Shown here piece after piece: positions 10,280 through 18,648 of a DNA stretch of 64,000 nt; the first letter of the stretch is position 1; every line of letters begins with the position of its first letter. The stretch comes from Pseudomonas sp. UBA6562 (GTDB lineage Bacteria > Pseudomonadota > Gammaproteobacteria > Pseudomonadales > Pseudomonadaceae), in the NCBI RefSeq assembly GCF_002434265.1, contig NZ_DJJS01000001.1, positions 1 through 64,000 on the forward strand. The letters run 5' to 3'. The notes below the pieces were generated by a model. That model saw only the letters and a program-made list of their open reading frames with translations, had not been told where the DNA came from and made no database searches. The position numbers were made by a program, and so were the translations under genes.

Positions 10280-10709
10280 CACCCGTATTGGCCAGAACAC
10301 CGAAGTGACTCTGCACTTCGCGCTGCATCTGGAGAATGGCGACACTGTCGACAGTACGTTCGACAAGGGTCCGGCCACGTTCAAAGTGGGTGACGGCAGC
10401 CTCTTGCCAGGCTTCGAAGCGGCGTTGTTCGGCTTCAAGGCCGGCGACCGCCGCACCCTGAGCATCGCGCCGGAAAACGCCTTCGGTCAGCCCAACCCGC
10501 AGAACGTGCAGGTCATGCCACGCTCGCAGTTCAACGACATGGAGCTGTCCGAAGGCTTGCTGGTGATCTTCAATGACGCGGCCAACGCCGAGTTGCCGGG
10601 GGTGGTCAAAGCCTTCGACGACAACCAGGTCACGATCGACTTCAATCACCCATTGGCCGGCAAGCGCCTGACCTTCGAGGTGGAAATCCTCGAGGTCACG
10701 GCGCTCTGA
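10272..10709 (+). CDS. fkpB: FKBP-type peptidyl-prolyl cis-trans isomerase (SlpA/FkpB)
   Basis: A 145-residue cytoplasmic prolyl isomerase of the SlyD/SlpA branch. The sequence shows the FKBP fold with an inserted flap: [38 protein letters not shown] and a C-terminal [13 protein letters not shown] strand. It lacks the His-rich metal-binding tail of SlyD. The start overlaps lspA and is preceded by AGGAG. The lspA-fkpB-ispH arrangement is widely conserved. Its main role is protein folding and chaperone support. Confidence 0.94.
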   Translation: MTDTRIGQNTEVTLHFALHLENGDTVDSTFDKGPATFKVGDGSLLPGFEAALFGFKAGDRRTLSIAPENAFGQPNPQNVQVMPRSQFNDMELSEGLLVIFNDAANAELPGVVKAFDDNQVTIDFNHPLAGKRLTFEVEILEVTAL

Positions 10710-10723
10710 GCCTGGAGCCGCGC

Positions 10724-11671
10724 ATGCAAATCAAACTCGCCAACCCCCGCGGCTTCTGCGCCGGGGTCGACCGGGCGATCGAGATCGTCAACCGCGCCCT
10801 GGAAGTCTTTGGCCCGCCGATCTATGTGCGCCACGAAGTGGTGCACAACAAGTTCGTGGTGGAAGACCTGCGCAACCGCGGCGCGATCTTCGTCGAAGAG
10901 CTCGATCAGGTGCCCAACGACGTCATCGTCATCTTCAGCGCCCACGGTGTCTCCCAGGCCGTGCGCCAGGAAGCCGAGGGGCGTGGCCTGAAGGTGTTCG
11001 ATGCCACTTGCCCGCTGGTGACCAAGGTGCACATCGAGGTGGCCAAGTACAGCCGCGATGGCCGTGAGTGCATTCTCATCGGCCACGCCGGTCATCCGGA
11101 AGTCGAAGGCACCATGGGCCAGTACGACGCTAGCAATGGCGGCGCCATCTACCTGGTCGAAGACGAGGAAGACGTCGCCCGTTTGCAGGTGCGCGACCCC
11201 GAGCATCTGGCCTTCGTCACCCAGACCACGCTGTCGATGGATGACACCAGCCGCGTCATCGACGCCCTGCGCACGCGCTTCCCGCAGATCGGCGGGCCGC
11301 GCAAGGACGACATCTGCTACGCCACCCAGAACCGCCAGGACGCGGTCAAGCAATTGGCCGACGAGAGCGATGTGGTGCTAGTGGTGGGCAGCCCCAACAG
11401 CTCGAACTCCAACCGCCTGCGCGAGTTGGCCGAGCGCATGGGTACGCCGGCCTATCTGATCGATGGCGCTGAAGACCTGCAGCGAGGCTGGTTCGACGGC
11501 GTCGCCCATATCGGCATCACGGCAGGCGCCTCGGCACCCGAAGTGCTGGTGCGCGGCGTGATCGACCAGCTCAAGGCTTGGGGCGCGAGCCCTGCCGAAG
11601 AGTTGGACGGCCGCGAGGAGAACGTCACGTTCTCCATGCCCAAAGAGTTGCGGGTGCGCTCGCTGTTGTAA
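10724..11671 (+). CDS. ispH: 4-hydroxy-3-methylbut-2-enyl diphosphate reductase
   Basis: A 315-residue [4Fe-4S] enzyme of the last step of the MEP isoprenoid pathway, making IPP and DMAPP. The cluster cysteines are visible in [10 protein letters not shown] (C12), DATCPLV and [11 protein letters not shown]. The substrate motif [10 protein letters not shown] and the TAGASAPE stretch also fit. The gene lies 14 bases after fkpB with GGAG upstream and ends the operon. The convergent fimT-like gene ends only three bases beyond, and no terminator is visible between them. Confidence 0.97.
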   Translation: MQIKLANPRGFCAGVDRAIEIVNRALEVFGPPIYVRHEVVHNKFVVEDLRNRGAIFVEELDQVPNDVIVIFSAHGVSQAVRQEAEGRGLKVFDATCPLVTKVHIEVAKYSRDGRECILIGHAGHPEVEGTMGQYDASNGGAIYLVEDEEDVARLQVRDPEHLAFVTQTTLSMDDTSRVIDALRTRFPQIGGPRKDDICYATQNRQDAVKQLADESDVVLVVGSPNSSNSNRLRELAERMGTPAYLIDGAEDLQRGWFDGVAHIGITAGASAPEVLVRGVIDQLKAWGASPAEELDGREENVTFSMPKELRVRSLL

Positions 11672-11674
11672 GGC

Positions 11675-12166
11675 TCACCCTGTTGCGCACCGTGGTTCCG
11701 CTTGGGGTTCGGTGCGCAGGTCGACGCGGCCGCTGGAGGCGATCACCACTTGGTGAGCCCTGATGGCCCGGCGCTGCTGACATACGCTCAAGGTGGCGGC
11801 ATACAGTGAAGCGCCAGGCCCCAAGGGCACACCCAGTGCGCTGAAGGTCACTCGAGTGCCGCCGTTGCTGACGATCCTCAACCCTCCCGTCAAGCGACGT
11901 TCACGCAGCACCTGCTGTGGTGTTGCCAGCCCGATCTGCCAGCCTTTGCTCCAATCCCCTTCAAGCGCTGTCACCTGCACCGATTGCCCCAACAGTGCGG
12001 CATGGTTGCGCGCGTAACGCAGGGCCTGGGCCAGCTCCCGTGCTGCGCTGGCCAGGTGTAGGTCATGCCTGATCGCGGTGTAGGCCGGTGCGGCAAGCTG
12101 CGTCAGCACGCCGACCAGCGCCAGCGCCAACATCATTTGAATCAGTGTTGCGCCTTGTTGCTTCAC
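11675..12166 (-). CDS. fimT: FimT/GspH-type minor pseudopilin
   Basis: A 163-residue type IV pilin-like protein. The short basic leader ends at G5, and the hydrophobic stretch is ATLIQMMLALALVGVL. The usual Glu at +5 of the mature protein is Gln here (ATLIQ), an unusual change because E5 aids subunit registration. The rest fits the GspH/FimT fold (ARELAQALRYARNHA, then a beta-rich C-terminus with two cysteines). The start is GTG at 12166 with GGAGGG upstream. It diverges from the plus-strand minor pilin genes. It may be fimT or fimU; the symbol is tentative. Confidence 0.75.
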   Translation of the reverse strand: MKQQGATLIQMMLALALVGVLTQLAAPAYTAIRHDLHLASAARELAQALRYARNHAALLGQSVQVTALEGDWSKGWQIGLATPQQVLRERRLTGGLRIVSNGGTRVTFSALGVPLGPGASLYAATLSVCQQRRAIRAHQVVIASSGRVDLRTEPQAEPRCATG

Positions 12167-12276
12167 CGTGCGTGCCCTCCAAACCCGTGCTTTTCTTCAG
12201 CATCGCGCTCGGCTGACGTCGCGTCAGTCGGGCCACAGGCTTGGTTGCAGCAGGAAATGTCGCAGGGGGAGCAAGG

Positions 12277-12639
12277 ATGCGAGCAGGCGAGGGCGGGCTG
12301 ACGTTGATCGAGGTGACGCTGAGCATGGTGGTGCTGGCGGTCGGTGTGTTGGGCGCGGCGGGCATGCAGTTACGTGCCTTGCAGGTCAGTGAGCAGGCTC
12401 GCGGACATAGCCAGGCCGCATGGCTGGCGCAGGGGTGGTTGGAGCGTGTGCGTGCCGGTAGGGGCGTGGGCCCGATCGATCAGAGCAGATGGCAGGCCGA
12501 GCTCAAGCGAACGCTGGGGGAAGCTGCCGAAGGTAGCGTGCGTCGTGATGCCGGGCGCGTGCAGGTAGAAGTGCGCTGGGGGCGCGTGCAGAAGGACGAT
12601 CCCCTCGTCGTCAGCCTGCAGGGAAGGGTGGAGCGATGA
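12277..12639 (+). CDS. pilV: Type IV pilus minor pilin PilV-like
   Basis: A 120-residue prepilin with the leader MRAGEGG and mature N-terminus LTLIEVTLSMVVLAVG, keeping Glu at +5. The TLIE...AVGVLGAA...LRAL pattern is that of PilV. The ATG at 12277 is chosen because GGGGGAG lies just upstream and the leader has proper length; a TTG at 12241 would extend it. At 120 residues it is shorter than P. aeruginosa PilV (about 185). It starts a tight run: the next gene overlaps it by four bases (ATGA). Confidence 0.8.
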   Translation: MRAGEGGLTLIEVTLSMVVLAVGVLGAAGMQLRALQVSEQARGHSQAAWLAQGWLERVRAGRGVGPIDQSRWQAELKRTLGEAAEGSVRRDAGRVQVEVRWGRVQKDDPLVVSLQGRVER

Positions 12640-13274
12640 GCGTCCGCCAAACGGGCTTCGGTCTGATCGAGGCGTTGCTCGCACTGGCGCTTGGACTGAT
12701 GGTGCTGGCAGGGGCTAGCCAGGTCTTCATCGCCGCCTACCAGACCTGGCGTTTGCAGGCCGTCGCGCAGCAACTACAAGGCGATGCGCGGCTGGCACTG
12801 ACGCGTATCGCCCAGGACATCCGCATGGCCGGCGCCTTCGGCTGCCTGCGCTTGGGCCCTGAGGATTTCGCCAGCACCACAGCCGCAGCGGCCTTTGCGC
12901 GACCAATGGTGGCAGACGGTGAGCGCTTGAGCCTGGTCGTCGCCGAGCTGCCGGGGCACACGGGCGCCGCAGACTGGACGTTACACACCGATTGCTTGAC
13001 GTGGGCCCGGGTAGGCGACGGCCGCTTCGCCCCCGCCCCCGATGCCATGGTGTTGCCGATCAGGCAGTTGGAGTATCGACTCGAAAACGATCGTCTCATG
13101 CTCGTGCGCACTCGCTCTAAGCAACCCTTGCTCGATCACGTCCGGCACCTGCGCGTAACCCAGGTCGACCAGCAGCGTATCGACCTGCAGCTGGAACTGT
13201 ACGAACCGCAGTGGCAGCTGACCCAGCATTACGCACTCAGCGTTGCCTTGCGCAACCCACTGGCAACGCCATGA
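12636..13274 (+). CDS. pilW: Type IV pilus minor pilin PilW-like
   Basis: A 212-residue prepilin: leader MSVRQTG, mature start FGLIEALLALALGLMVLAGAS with Glu at +5, then the PilW signature LTRIAQDIRMAGAFGC. PilW is a tip-located minor pilin that primes pilus assembly with PilV and PilX. The C-terminal part is beta-rich and contains one further cysteine (HTDCLTW). It overlaps the genes on both sides by four bases. It is shorter than P. aeruginosa PilW (about 274), suggesting a reduced C-terminal domain. Confidence 0.8.
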   Translation: MSVRQTGFGLIEALLALALGLMVLAGASQVFIAAYQTWRLQAVAQQLQGDARLALTRIAQDIRMAGAFGCLRLGPEDFASTTAAAAFARPMVADGERLSLVVAELPGHTGAADWTLHTDCLTWARVGDGRFAPAPDAMVLPIRQLEYRLENDRLMLVRTRSKQPLLDHVRHLRVTQVDQQRIDLQLELYEPQWQLTQHYALSVALRNPLATP

Positions 13275-13741
13275 AGCACCAGCGCGGTGTGGTCCTGCTG
13301 GTGTGTCTGGTGCTGACGGTGCTCATGAGCATGTTGGCCGCCTCGGCACTGAGCGACGCGTTGCTGGAGACGCGCCTGGCTGGGCACCTGCTCAGCAGAG
13401 CGCAGGCGTTCGAGCAGGCCGAGGCTACCTTGCTCGAAGCCTCGGCTGTGCTGGACAGGGTCCTCGTCGAGTGTCCGGCTTGCCTGCCCCCGGCGCGACC
13501 CTACGCGCTCGAAGGGCAATGGCAGCGCGGGCGTGATGGATTTTTCAGCGTGCAGAACCTGGGGCTGACCGAGCGTGCCGCGCACATGCCAACCGGCGAG
13601 CCGGTGCGCTTGTTCCGCATCACCGCCGTCAGCGCCCAGCCTACCGCGCGGCAGGTGCTCGAGGCCGTGTACGCGGTTTCCCCGAACCAACCCGATGCAC
13701 CCCAGCGCATCCTATGGCGCCACCGCGCGCAGGAGGGCTGA
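13271..13741 (+). CDS. pilX: Type IV pilus minor pilin PilX-like
   Basis: A 156-residue protein with leader MKHQRG and a mature hydrophobic stretch VVLLVCLVLTVLMSMLAASAL. It lacks Glu at +5, as PilX/GspK proteins do, which fits a tip position. SDALLETRLAGHLLSRAQAFEQAE is the typical PilX segment after the helix. The ATG at 13271 overlaps pilW (ATGA); the next gene begins one base after its stop. PilY1, the tip adhesin that normally follows pilX in P. aeruginosa, is not present. Confidence 0.78.
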   Translation: MKHQRGVVLLVCLVLTVLMSMLAASALSDALLETRLAGHLLSRAQAFEQAEATLLEASAVLDRVLVECPACLPPARPYALEGQWQRGRDGFFSVQNLGLTERAAHMPTGEPVRLFRITAVSAQPTARQVLEAVYAVSPNQPDAPQRILWRHRAQEG

Positions 13742-13742
13742 C

Positions 13743-14141
13743 ATGCAGCGCGGTTTGAGCTTGCTCGAGTTATTGATTGTCCTGGCGCTGACCGGCATGC
13801 TGGCGGCCATTGCCTATCCCAGCTACCAAGCGTCACTGCACAGCGCCGCCCGCAGCGAGGTCGTCGCGCTCCTGCACGATGCGGCGCAACGCCTGGAACG
13901 CCACTACGCCATTACCGGGCAGTATGTCGACACCGAACCGCGGCAGGTGGCGTTACCCGCTGGCACCTCCTACTACCGGTTGAGTGCGCAACGTCACGCT
14001 ACGGGTTTCACCCTGCTCGCCGCTCGACGGCCGCAGGCCATAATGGCTAACGACGCCTGCGGCGATTTCCAGCTCGATCACGCGGGGGTGCGCGCCAACC
14101 CAGGTGGCGAGCACAGCGGGCAGGCGTGTTGGGGAAGCTGA
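13743..14141 (+). CDS. pilE: Type IV pilus minor pilin PilE-like
   Basis: A 132-residue prepilin: leader MQRG, mature LSLLELLIVLALTGMLAAIA with Glu at +5, then YPSYQASLHSAARSEVVALL. The C-terminal pair of cysteines (NDACGDF and GQACWG) would form the D-region disulfide. It corresponds to PilE, the last gene of the P. aeruginosa minor-pilin operon. It begins one base after the pilX-like stop and ends about 50 bases before thiO. It is probably incorporated at or below the pilus tip. Confidence 0.8.
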   Translation: MQRGLSLLELLIVLALTGMLAAIAYPSYQASLHSAARSEVVALLHDAAQRLERHYAITGQYVDTEPRQVALPAGTSYYRLSAQRHATGFTLLAARRPQAIMANDACGDFQLDHAGVRANPGGEHSGQACWGS

Positions 14142-14188
14142 AGGGTGCGAGGGGCACCACAGACCATTTCGGAGTTTGGATCGAGCGA

Positions 14189-15286
14189 ATGAGCGAACGA
14201 ATAGTGATTGTCGGGGGCGGCGTCATTGGCCTGCTGACCGCGTTGAATCTGGCGGCCAAGGTTGAGCAGGTGACGGTGTGCGACCAGGGTGAGGTGGGTC
14301 GTGAATCTTCATGGGCGGGCGGGGGCATCGTCTCGCCGCTCTATCCCTGGCGCTACAGCGCAGCCGTGACGGCGCTGGCGCATTGGTCGCAAGACTTCTA
14401 TCCGCAATTGGCCGAGCGCCTGCTGGCGGTCACCGGTATCGACCCGCAGGTGCATACCACGGGGCTTTACTGGCTCGACCTGGACGACCAGGACGAGGCC
14501 CTGGCCTGGGCCGCGCAACAGCAGCGGGCGCTGGCCGAGGTGGCAATCGATAAGGTCTACAAGGCCGTGCCCGCGTTGGGCCCAGGCTTTGCCCAGGCCA
14601 TACACATGGCCGATGTGGCCAATGTGCGCAATCCGCGTCTGGTGAAAGCCCTGACGGCAGCCTTACAGGCCCTGCCCAACGTAACCCTGCGCGAACATTG
14701 CCCCGTCAGCGGCTTCGCTCGGGAAGGCGAGCGCGTGACCGGCGTGCTGACCGCAGACGGCATCTTACCGGCGGACGAAGTGGTGTTATGTGCCGGCGCC
14801 TGGAGTGGCGACCTGCTGCGCACCCTCGACATCGACCTGCCGGTACAACCGGTCAAGGGCCAGATGATCCTGTTCAAGTGCGAGGAGGATTTTTTGCCGA
14901 GCATGGTGCTGGCCAACGGGCGCTATGCCATTCCGCGCAAGGACGGCCACATCCTGGTAGGCAGTACGCTGGAGTATGTCGGCTACGACAAGCAACCCAC
15001 CCACCATGCATTGGCGAGCCTGGTGGCCTCGGCCAGCGATCTGTTGCCGGCGTTGGCCGAGGCAAGCGTGGTAGGGCACTGGGCCGGGCTGCGGCCGGGT
15101 TCGCCCGAGGGGGTGCCCTACATCGGGCCAGTGCCGCAGCACGAAGGGCTATGGCTCAACTGCGGACATTTCCGCAACGGCCTGGTACTGGCGCCGGCCT
15201 CCTGCCAACTGTTCTGCGATCTGCTGACCGGCGAGCCGCCGATCATCGATCCCGCGCCCTATGCGCCCGAGGGCCGACTGGGCTGA
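14189..15286 (+). CDS. thiO: Glycine oxidase ThiO
   Basis: A 365-residue FAD-dependent DAO-family oxidase that makes dehydroglycine for the thiazole ring of thiamine. The Rossmann motif VIVGGGVIGLLTALNLA is at the N-terminus. Other family segments are ESSWAGGGIVSPLYPWRY, GQMILFKC and a C-terminal GHFRNGLVLAP near the flavin. The ATG at 14189 gives the standard length, although the frame is open further upstream. It follows the pilin cluster but is functionally unrelated. Other thi genes are not in the window. Confidence 0.92.
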   Translation: MSERIVIVGGGVIGLLTALNLAAKVEQVTVCDQGEVGRESSWAGGGIVSPLYPWRYSAAVTALAHWSQDFYPQLAERLLAVTGIDPQVHTTGLYWLDLDDQDEALAWAAQQQRALAEVAIDKVYKAVPALGPGFAQAIHMADVANVRNPRLVKALTAALQALPNVTLREHCPVSGFAREGERVTGVLTADGILPADEVVLCAGAWSGDLLRTLDIDLPVQPVKGQMILFKCEEDFLPSMVLANGRYAIPRKDGHILVGSTLEYVGYDKQPTHHALASLVASASDLLPALAEASVVGHWAGLRPGSPEGVPYIGPVPQHEGLWLNCGHFRNGLVLAPASCQLFCDLLTGEPPIIDPAPYAPEGRLG

Positions 15287-15292
15287 GGGTCG

Positions 15293-15327
15293 GTCTTTGC
15301 CAGGCGCACGAGGCGCCTGGCAAAGAC
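15293..15327. terminator. 15-bp perfect inverted repeat between convergent genes
   Basis: GTCTTTGCCAGGCGC (15293-15307) and GCGCCTGGCAAAGAC (15313-15327) flank a five-base loop. It starts seven bases after the thiO stop and ends seven bases before the end of the small convergent gene. There is no T run, so it may act as a bidirectional 3'-end structure rather than a classical terminator. Confidence 0.6.
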
Positions 15328-15334
15328 TTCGGGC

Positions 15335-15565
15335 TCAACGCGGTTCGGTCGGCCCTTGTTCCAGATGGTGCTGGCTGCAATACCAATGGCTGCCGCGCTG
15401 CAGGGCCCGGTCATCGGGCAAATGCACGCCACAATGGGCGCAGCGCACCATGCGCAGCGGGTCGTCGAGCGATGCCTGGCGGTTGGGCTGCTGGCTGATC
15501 TTGAACTTGCGCCACAGCCAGAAGGCGGCGGCGATCAGGGCGATCCAGAATAGGAGACGAATCAT
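15335..15565 (-). CDS. PP0621-family small membrane-anchored zinc-ribbon protein
   Basis: A 76-residue protein with one N-terminal transmembrane helix (MIRLLFWIALIAAAFWLWR) and a C-terminal metal-binding motif: CAHCGVHLP, then YCSQHH. This matches the family named after P. putida PP0621; its function is unknown. The ATG at 15565 is preferred to one ten codons upstream because the hydrophobic helix then starts directly. It converges with thiO and lies upstream of bamD on the same strand side. Confidence 0.75.
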   Translation of the reverse strand: MIRLLFWIALIAAAFWLWRKFKISQQPNRQASLDDPLRMVRCAHCGVHLPDDRALQRGSHWYCSQHHLEQGPTEPR

Positions 15566-15614
15566 GGTGTCGGGCTTGTCGGAAGGGAAAGGCACAGTCT
15601 AGGGCGCAGCCCAT

Positions 15615-15640
15615 GAAAAAGGGAGGCCTGAGCCTCCCTT
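15615..15640 (-). terminator. Intrinsic terminator of bamD
   Basis: Read on the minus strand, AAGGGAGGC and GCCTCCCTT form a 9-bp stem with a four-base loop, followed by TTTC. It lies just beyond the bamD stop. Confidence 0.75.
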
Positions 15641-15657
15641 CGCGTTACAGCGGTCGA

Positions 15658-16677
15658 TCAGTCGAACAGGCCGAAGGTGGCATAGCTGAACCACGAGCGG
15701 TCGGCGTCGGCGTCTTTCGGGCCGGCCGGCGCGATAGGGTCGCCGTTTTCGTCCTTGGGCAGCAGTTCGCGCGGGATGTCGTCACGGGCGTCCTGGAACT
15801 GCTTGACCACGTCTTGGTTGGCGCGGGTTTCGCCTGGCGGCAGCGGCGTCTCGCTTTCGATCAGGCCCAGCGTGGCCTTGGACAGCCAGGAGCGATCGTC
15901 GGCTTCTTTGCGTTTGGGTTCGAACTGGCCGTCGACCAGGCTCGGGTGATCGGGGTAGTTGAGCTTCAATGTTTCCAGGCTGGTCGCGGCGAGGTCGTCG
16001 AGGTGCATCTTCTGGTACGACTCGACCATGATCGCCAGGCCGTCGCCCACCGATGGCGTTTCCTGGAAGTTTTCCACTACGTAGCGACCGCGGTTGGCGG
16101 CGGCGACATAGGCGTCGCGGGTCAGGTAGTAGTCGGCCACATGGATTTCGTAGGCCGCCAGCAGGTTGCGCAGGTAGATCATGCGCTGCTTGGCATCGGG
16201 CGCGTAGCGGCTGTTGGGGAAGCGGCTAGTGAGCTGGGCGAATTCGTTGTACGAGTCGCGGGCAGCGCCTGGGTCACGCTTGGTCATGTCCAGCGGCAGG
16301 AAGCGGGCGAGCAGGCCGCGGTCCTGGTCGAACGAGGTCAGGCCCTTGAGGTAGTAGGCGTAATCGACGTTCGGGTGCTGCGGGTGCAGGCGAATGAAGC
16401 GCTCGGCGGCCGACTTGGCGGCTTCGGGCTCGGCATTCTTGTAGTTGGCGTAGATCAGCTCGAGCTGCGCCTGATCGGCATAGCGACCGAACGGATAGCG
16501 CGACTCCAACGCCTTGAGCTTGTCGGTGGCGCTGGTATAGCTGTGGTTGTCCAGATCAGCTTGCGCCTGCTGGTACAGTTCGGCTTCGCTGAGGTTCTCA
16601 TCAATGACTTCCTTGTTCGAGGAACAGGCAGCAGTGAGTCCGAGGATGGCGATCAGCAGCAGGTGTTTCACTTGCAT
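15658..16677 (-). CDS. bamD: Outer membrane assembly lipoprotein BamD
   Basis: A 339-residue lipoprotein of the BAM complex that inserts beta-barrel proteins into the outer membrane. The signal peptide ends in the lipobox LTAAC with the acylated Cys at residue 18. TPR-like repeats follow ([52 protein letters not shown]). The C-terminal extension with two DRSW repeats is longer than in E. coli BamD (245 residues) and appears typical for pseudomonads. The ATG at 16677 is chosen from the signal peptide. It diverges from rluD, an arrangement common in gammaproteobacteria. Confidence 0.96.
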   Translation of the reverse strand: MQVKHLLLIAILGLTAACSSNKEVIDENLSEAELYQQAQADLDNHSYTSATDKLKALESRYPFGRYADQAQLELIYANYKNAEPEAAKSAAERFIRLHPQHPNVDYAYYLKGLTSFDQDRGLLARFLPLDMTKRDPGAARDSYNEFAQLTSRFPNSRYAPDAKQRMIYLRNLLAAYEIHVADYYLTRDAYVAAANRGRYVVENFQETPSVGDGLAIMVESYQKMHLDDLAATSLETLKLNYPDHPSLVDGQFEPKRKEADDRSWLSKATLGLIESETPLPPGETRANQDVVKQFQDARDDIPRELLPKDENGDPIAPAGPKDADADRSWFSYATFGLFD

Positions 16678-16825
16678 GGCGGCTTGCGTCCCTTTGACGG
16701 CCGCTGTCTTGGGCGGTGCCGTCCTGTTATGATGAGCGCCCCCGGAAAGACCCGGGGCAAAAGAAGCCGTATTTAACCACAAGCACGCAGCCGAAACCAA
16801 AGGCTGTACGCCCGCTGAATCGAGC

Positions 16826-17788
16826 ATGTCCGAGATCATCCAACTTAGTGCAGAAGTCCCGTCCGAACTGGGCGGTCAACGCCTCGACCAGGTCGCCGCC
16901 CATTTGTTCGACGAGTACTCGCGTTCGCGCCTCTCGTCGTGGATCAAGGACGGCCGTCTGACGGTCGACGGTGCGGTGCTGCGCCCGCGCGATACCGTCC
17001 ATGGCGGCTCGGTCCTGGTGCTCGAAGCCGAGCACGAAGCCCAGGGCGAATGGGAAGCCCAGGACATCGCGCTGGACATCGTCTACGAAGACGAGCACAT
17101 CCTGGTCATCAACAAGCCGGCAGGGCTCGTCGTGCACCCGGCTGCCGGGCATGCCGACGGCACCCTGCTCAACGCCTTGTTGCACCATGTGCCGGACATC
17201 ATCAACGTGCCGCGCGCCGGTATCGTGCACCGCCTGGACAAAGACACCACCGGTCTGATGGTGGTCGCCAAGACCCTGCAGGCGCAGACCAACCTGGTCG
17301 ATCAGTTGCAGCGCCGCAGCGTCAGCCGCGTATATGAATGCATCGTGCTCGGCGTGGTCACCGCAGGCGGCAAGATCGACGCGCCCATCGGCCGCCACGG
17401 CGGTCAGCGCCAGCGCATGGCGATCACCGAAGGCGGCAAGCCGGCCATCAGCCACTACCGTGTGCTGGAGCGGTTCCGCCTGCACACCCATGTGCGGGTC
17501 AAGCTGGAAACCGGGCGTACCCACCAGATCCGTGTGCACATGGCCCACGTCAACTTCCCGTTGATCGGCGACCAGACCTACGGCGGTCGCTTCCGTATCC
17601 CGCCTGCCGCCAGCCCGACCCTGGTCGATGCGCTCAAGACCTTCCCGCGCCAGGCGCTGCATGCCCGCTTTCTCAAGCTGGTGCACCCAGCCACGGGCGA
17701 GACCATCGGCTGGGAGTCGCCGTTGCCGGACGATTTCGTCTGGTTGCTGTCGCTGCTCAAGCAAGACCGTAGCGACTTCATCGGATGA
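16826..17788 (+). CDS. rluD: 23S rRNA pseudouridine(1911/1915/1917) synthase RluD
   Basis: A 320-residue enzyme modifying helix 69 of 23S rRNA. An N-terminal S4 RNA-binding domain ([20 protein letters not shown]) precedes the RluA-type catalytic domain with HRLDKDTTG, whose Asp is the nucleophile. [15 protein letters not shown] is the second family motif. It overlaps the following pgeF gene by four bases (ATGA), a common pairing. It diverges from bamD. Confidence 0.96.
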   Translation: MSEIIQLSAEVPSELGGQRLDQVAAHLFDEYSRSRLSSWIKDGRLTVDGAVLRPRDTVHGGSVLVLEAEHEAQGEWEAQDIALDIVYEDEHILVINKPAGLVVHPAAGHADGTLLNALLHHVPDIINVPRAGIVHRLDKDTTGLMVVAKTLQAQTNLVDQLQRRSVSRVYECIVLGVVTAGGKIDAPIGRHGGQRQRMAITEGGKPAISHYRVLERFRLHTHVRVKLETGRTHQIRVHMAHVNFPLIGDQTYGGRFRIPPAASPTLVDALKTFPRQALHARFLKLVHPATGETIGWESPLPDDFVWLLSLLKQDRSDFIG

Positions 17789-18525
17789 CACCCCTGGCGC
17801 AGGCACTGTTGTTTCCCGACTGGCCCGCGCCGGCCAACGTCGGCGCCTGCGTCACTACGCGTGCGGGCGGCGTCAGCCTGCCGCCTTATGACACCTTCAA
17901 CCTTGGCGACCATGTCGGCGATGCGCCGCAAGCGGTGGCCGAGAATCGCCAGCGCTTGAGCAGCACCTTGCAGGTGCGTCCGGCCTGGCTCAAACAGGTG
18001 CACGGGGTAGACGTGGCGCACGCCGATCCCGAGCGGGTGTGCCAGGCCGACGCCTGCTGGACTTCCACTCCCGGCATCGCCTGCACCGCCATGACCGCCG
18101 ACTGCCTGCCCGTGCTGTTCTGCGACCGCGCCGGCAGCCGCGTGGCGGCGGCCCATGCCGGCTGGCGCGGGTTGGCGGCGGGTGTGCTGGAGGCCACGCT
18201 CGACACCTTGGCGATCGCGCCCGACCAAGTGCTGGTCTGGCTCGGCCCGGCCATAGGCCCGCAGGCGTTCGAAGTCGGGCTGGAAGTGCGCGAGGCCTTC
18301 ACCCGTCAGCATCCCGAAGCGCACACAGCGTTCGTGCCTGGCGAACAGCCTGGCAAGCTGCTGGCCGACATCTACGCCCTGGCGCGTATCCGTCTGGCCG
18401 CCCGGGGCATCACCGCCGTTTATGGCGGCGGCCTTTGTACTGTCTCCGACCCACGCTTCTATTCCTACCGCCGCACGCCACAAGGCGGGCGCTTCGCCTC
18501 TTTGGTCTGGCTCAAGCCGCGCTGA
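17785..18525 (+). CDS. pgeF: Purine nucleoside phosphorylase / polyphenol oxidase family protein (YfiH)
   Basis: A 246-residue member of the YfiH/LACC1 (DUF152) family. The conserved zinc/active-site segments are visible: KQVHGVDV, MTADCLPVLFCD and AAAHAGWRGLAAGV, with the C-terminal GGGLCTVSDPRFYSYRR. Members have been reported as copper-type polyphenol oxidases, multi-substrate purine nucleoside phosphorylases, and (PgeF) editing factors for peptidoglycan amino acids; the in vivo role here is not settled by sequence. It is coupled to rluD by an ATGA overlap and lies upstream of clpB. Confidence 0.88.
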   Translation: MTPLAQALLFPDWPAPANVGACVTTRAGGVSLPPYDTFNLGDHVGDAPQAVAENRQRLSSTLQVRPAWLKQVHGVDVAHADPERVCQADACWTSTPGIACTAMTADCLPVLFCDRAGSRVAAAHAGWRGLAAGVLEATLDTLAIAPDQVLVWLGPAIGPQAFEVGLEVREAFTRQHPEAHTAFVPGEQPGKLLADIYALARIRLAARGITAVYGGGLCTVSDPRFYSYRRTPQGGRFASLVWLKPR

Positions 18526-18545
18526 CCTGCATCAACCCCACTGCG

Positions 18546-18573
18546 CTTGAATCTTCCAGAATCAACCTCATCT
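18546..18573 (+). promoter_or_regulatory. Sigma-32 (heat-shock) promoter of clpB
   Basis: CTTGAA (18546-18551) is followed after 14 bases by CCTCATCT (18566-18573). The RpoH consensus is CTTGAAA and CCCCATNT, so only one informative -10 base differs. It lies about 75 bases before the clpB start. Confidence 0.75.
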
Positions 18574-18648
18574 ATTGGTTATCTCTGGCAGGTTTCTTCA
18601 TCAGGTGTGTCCATCGCTCCGGCCTGCCCTTATTAGGAAGGTACTCCC

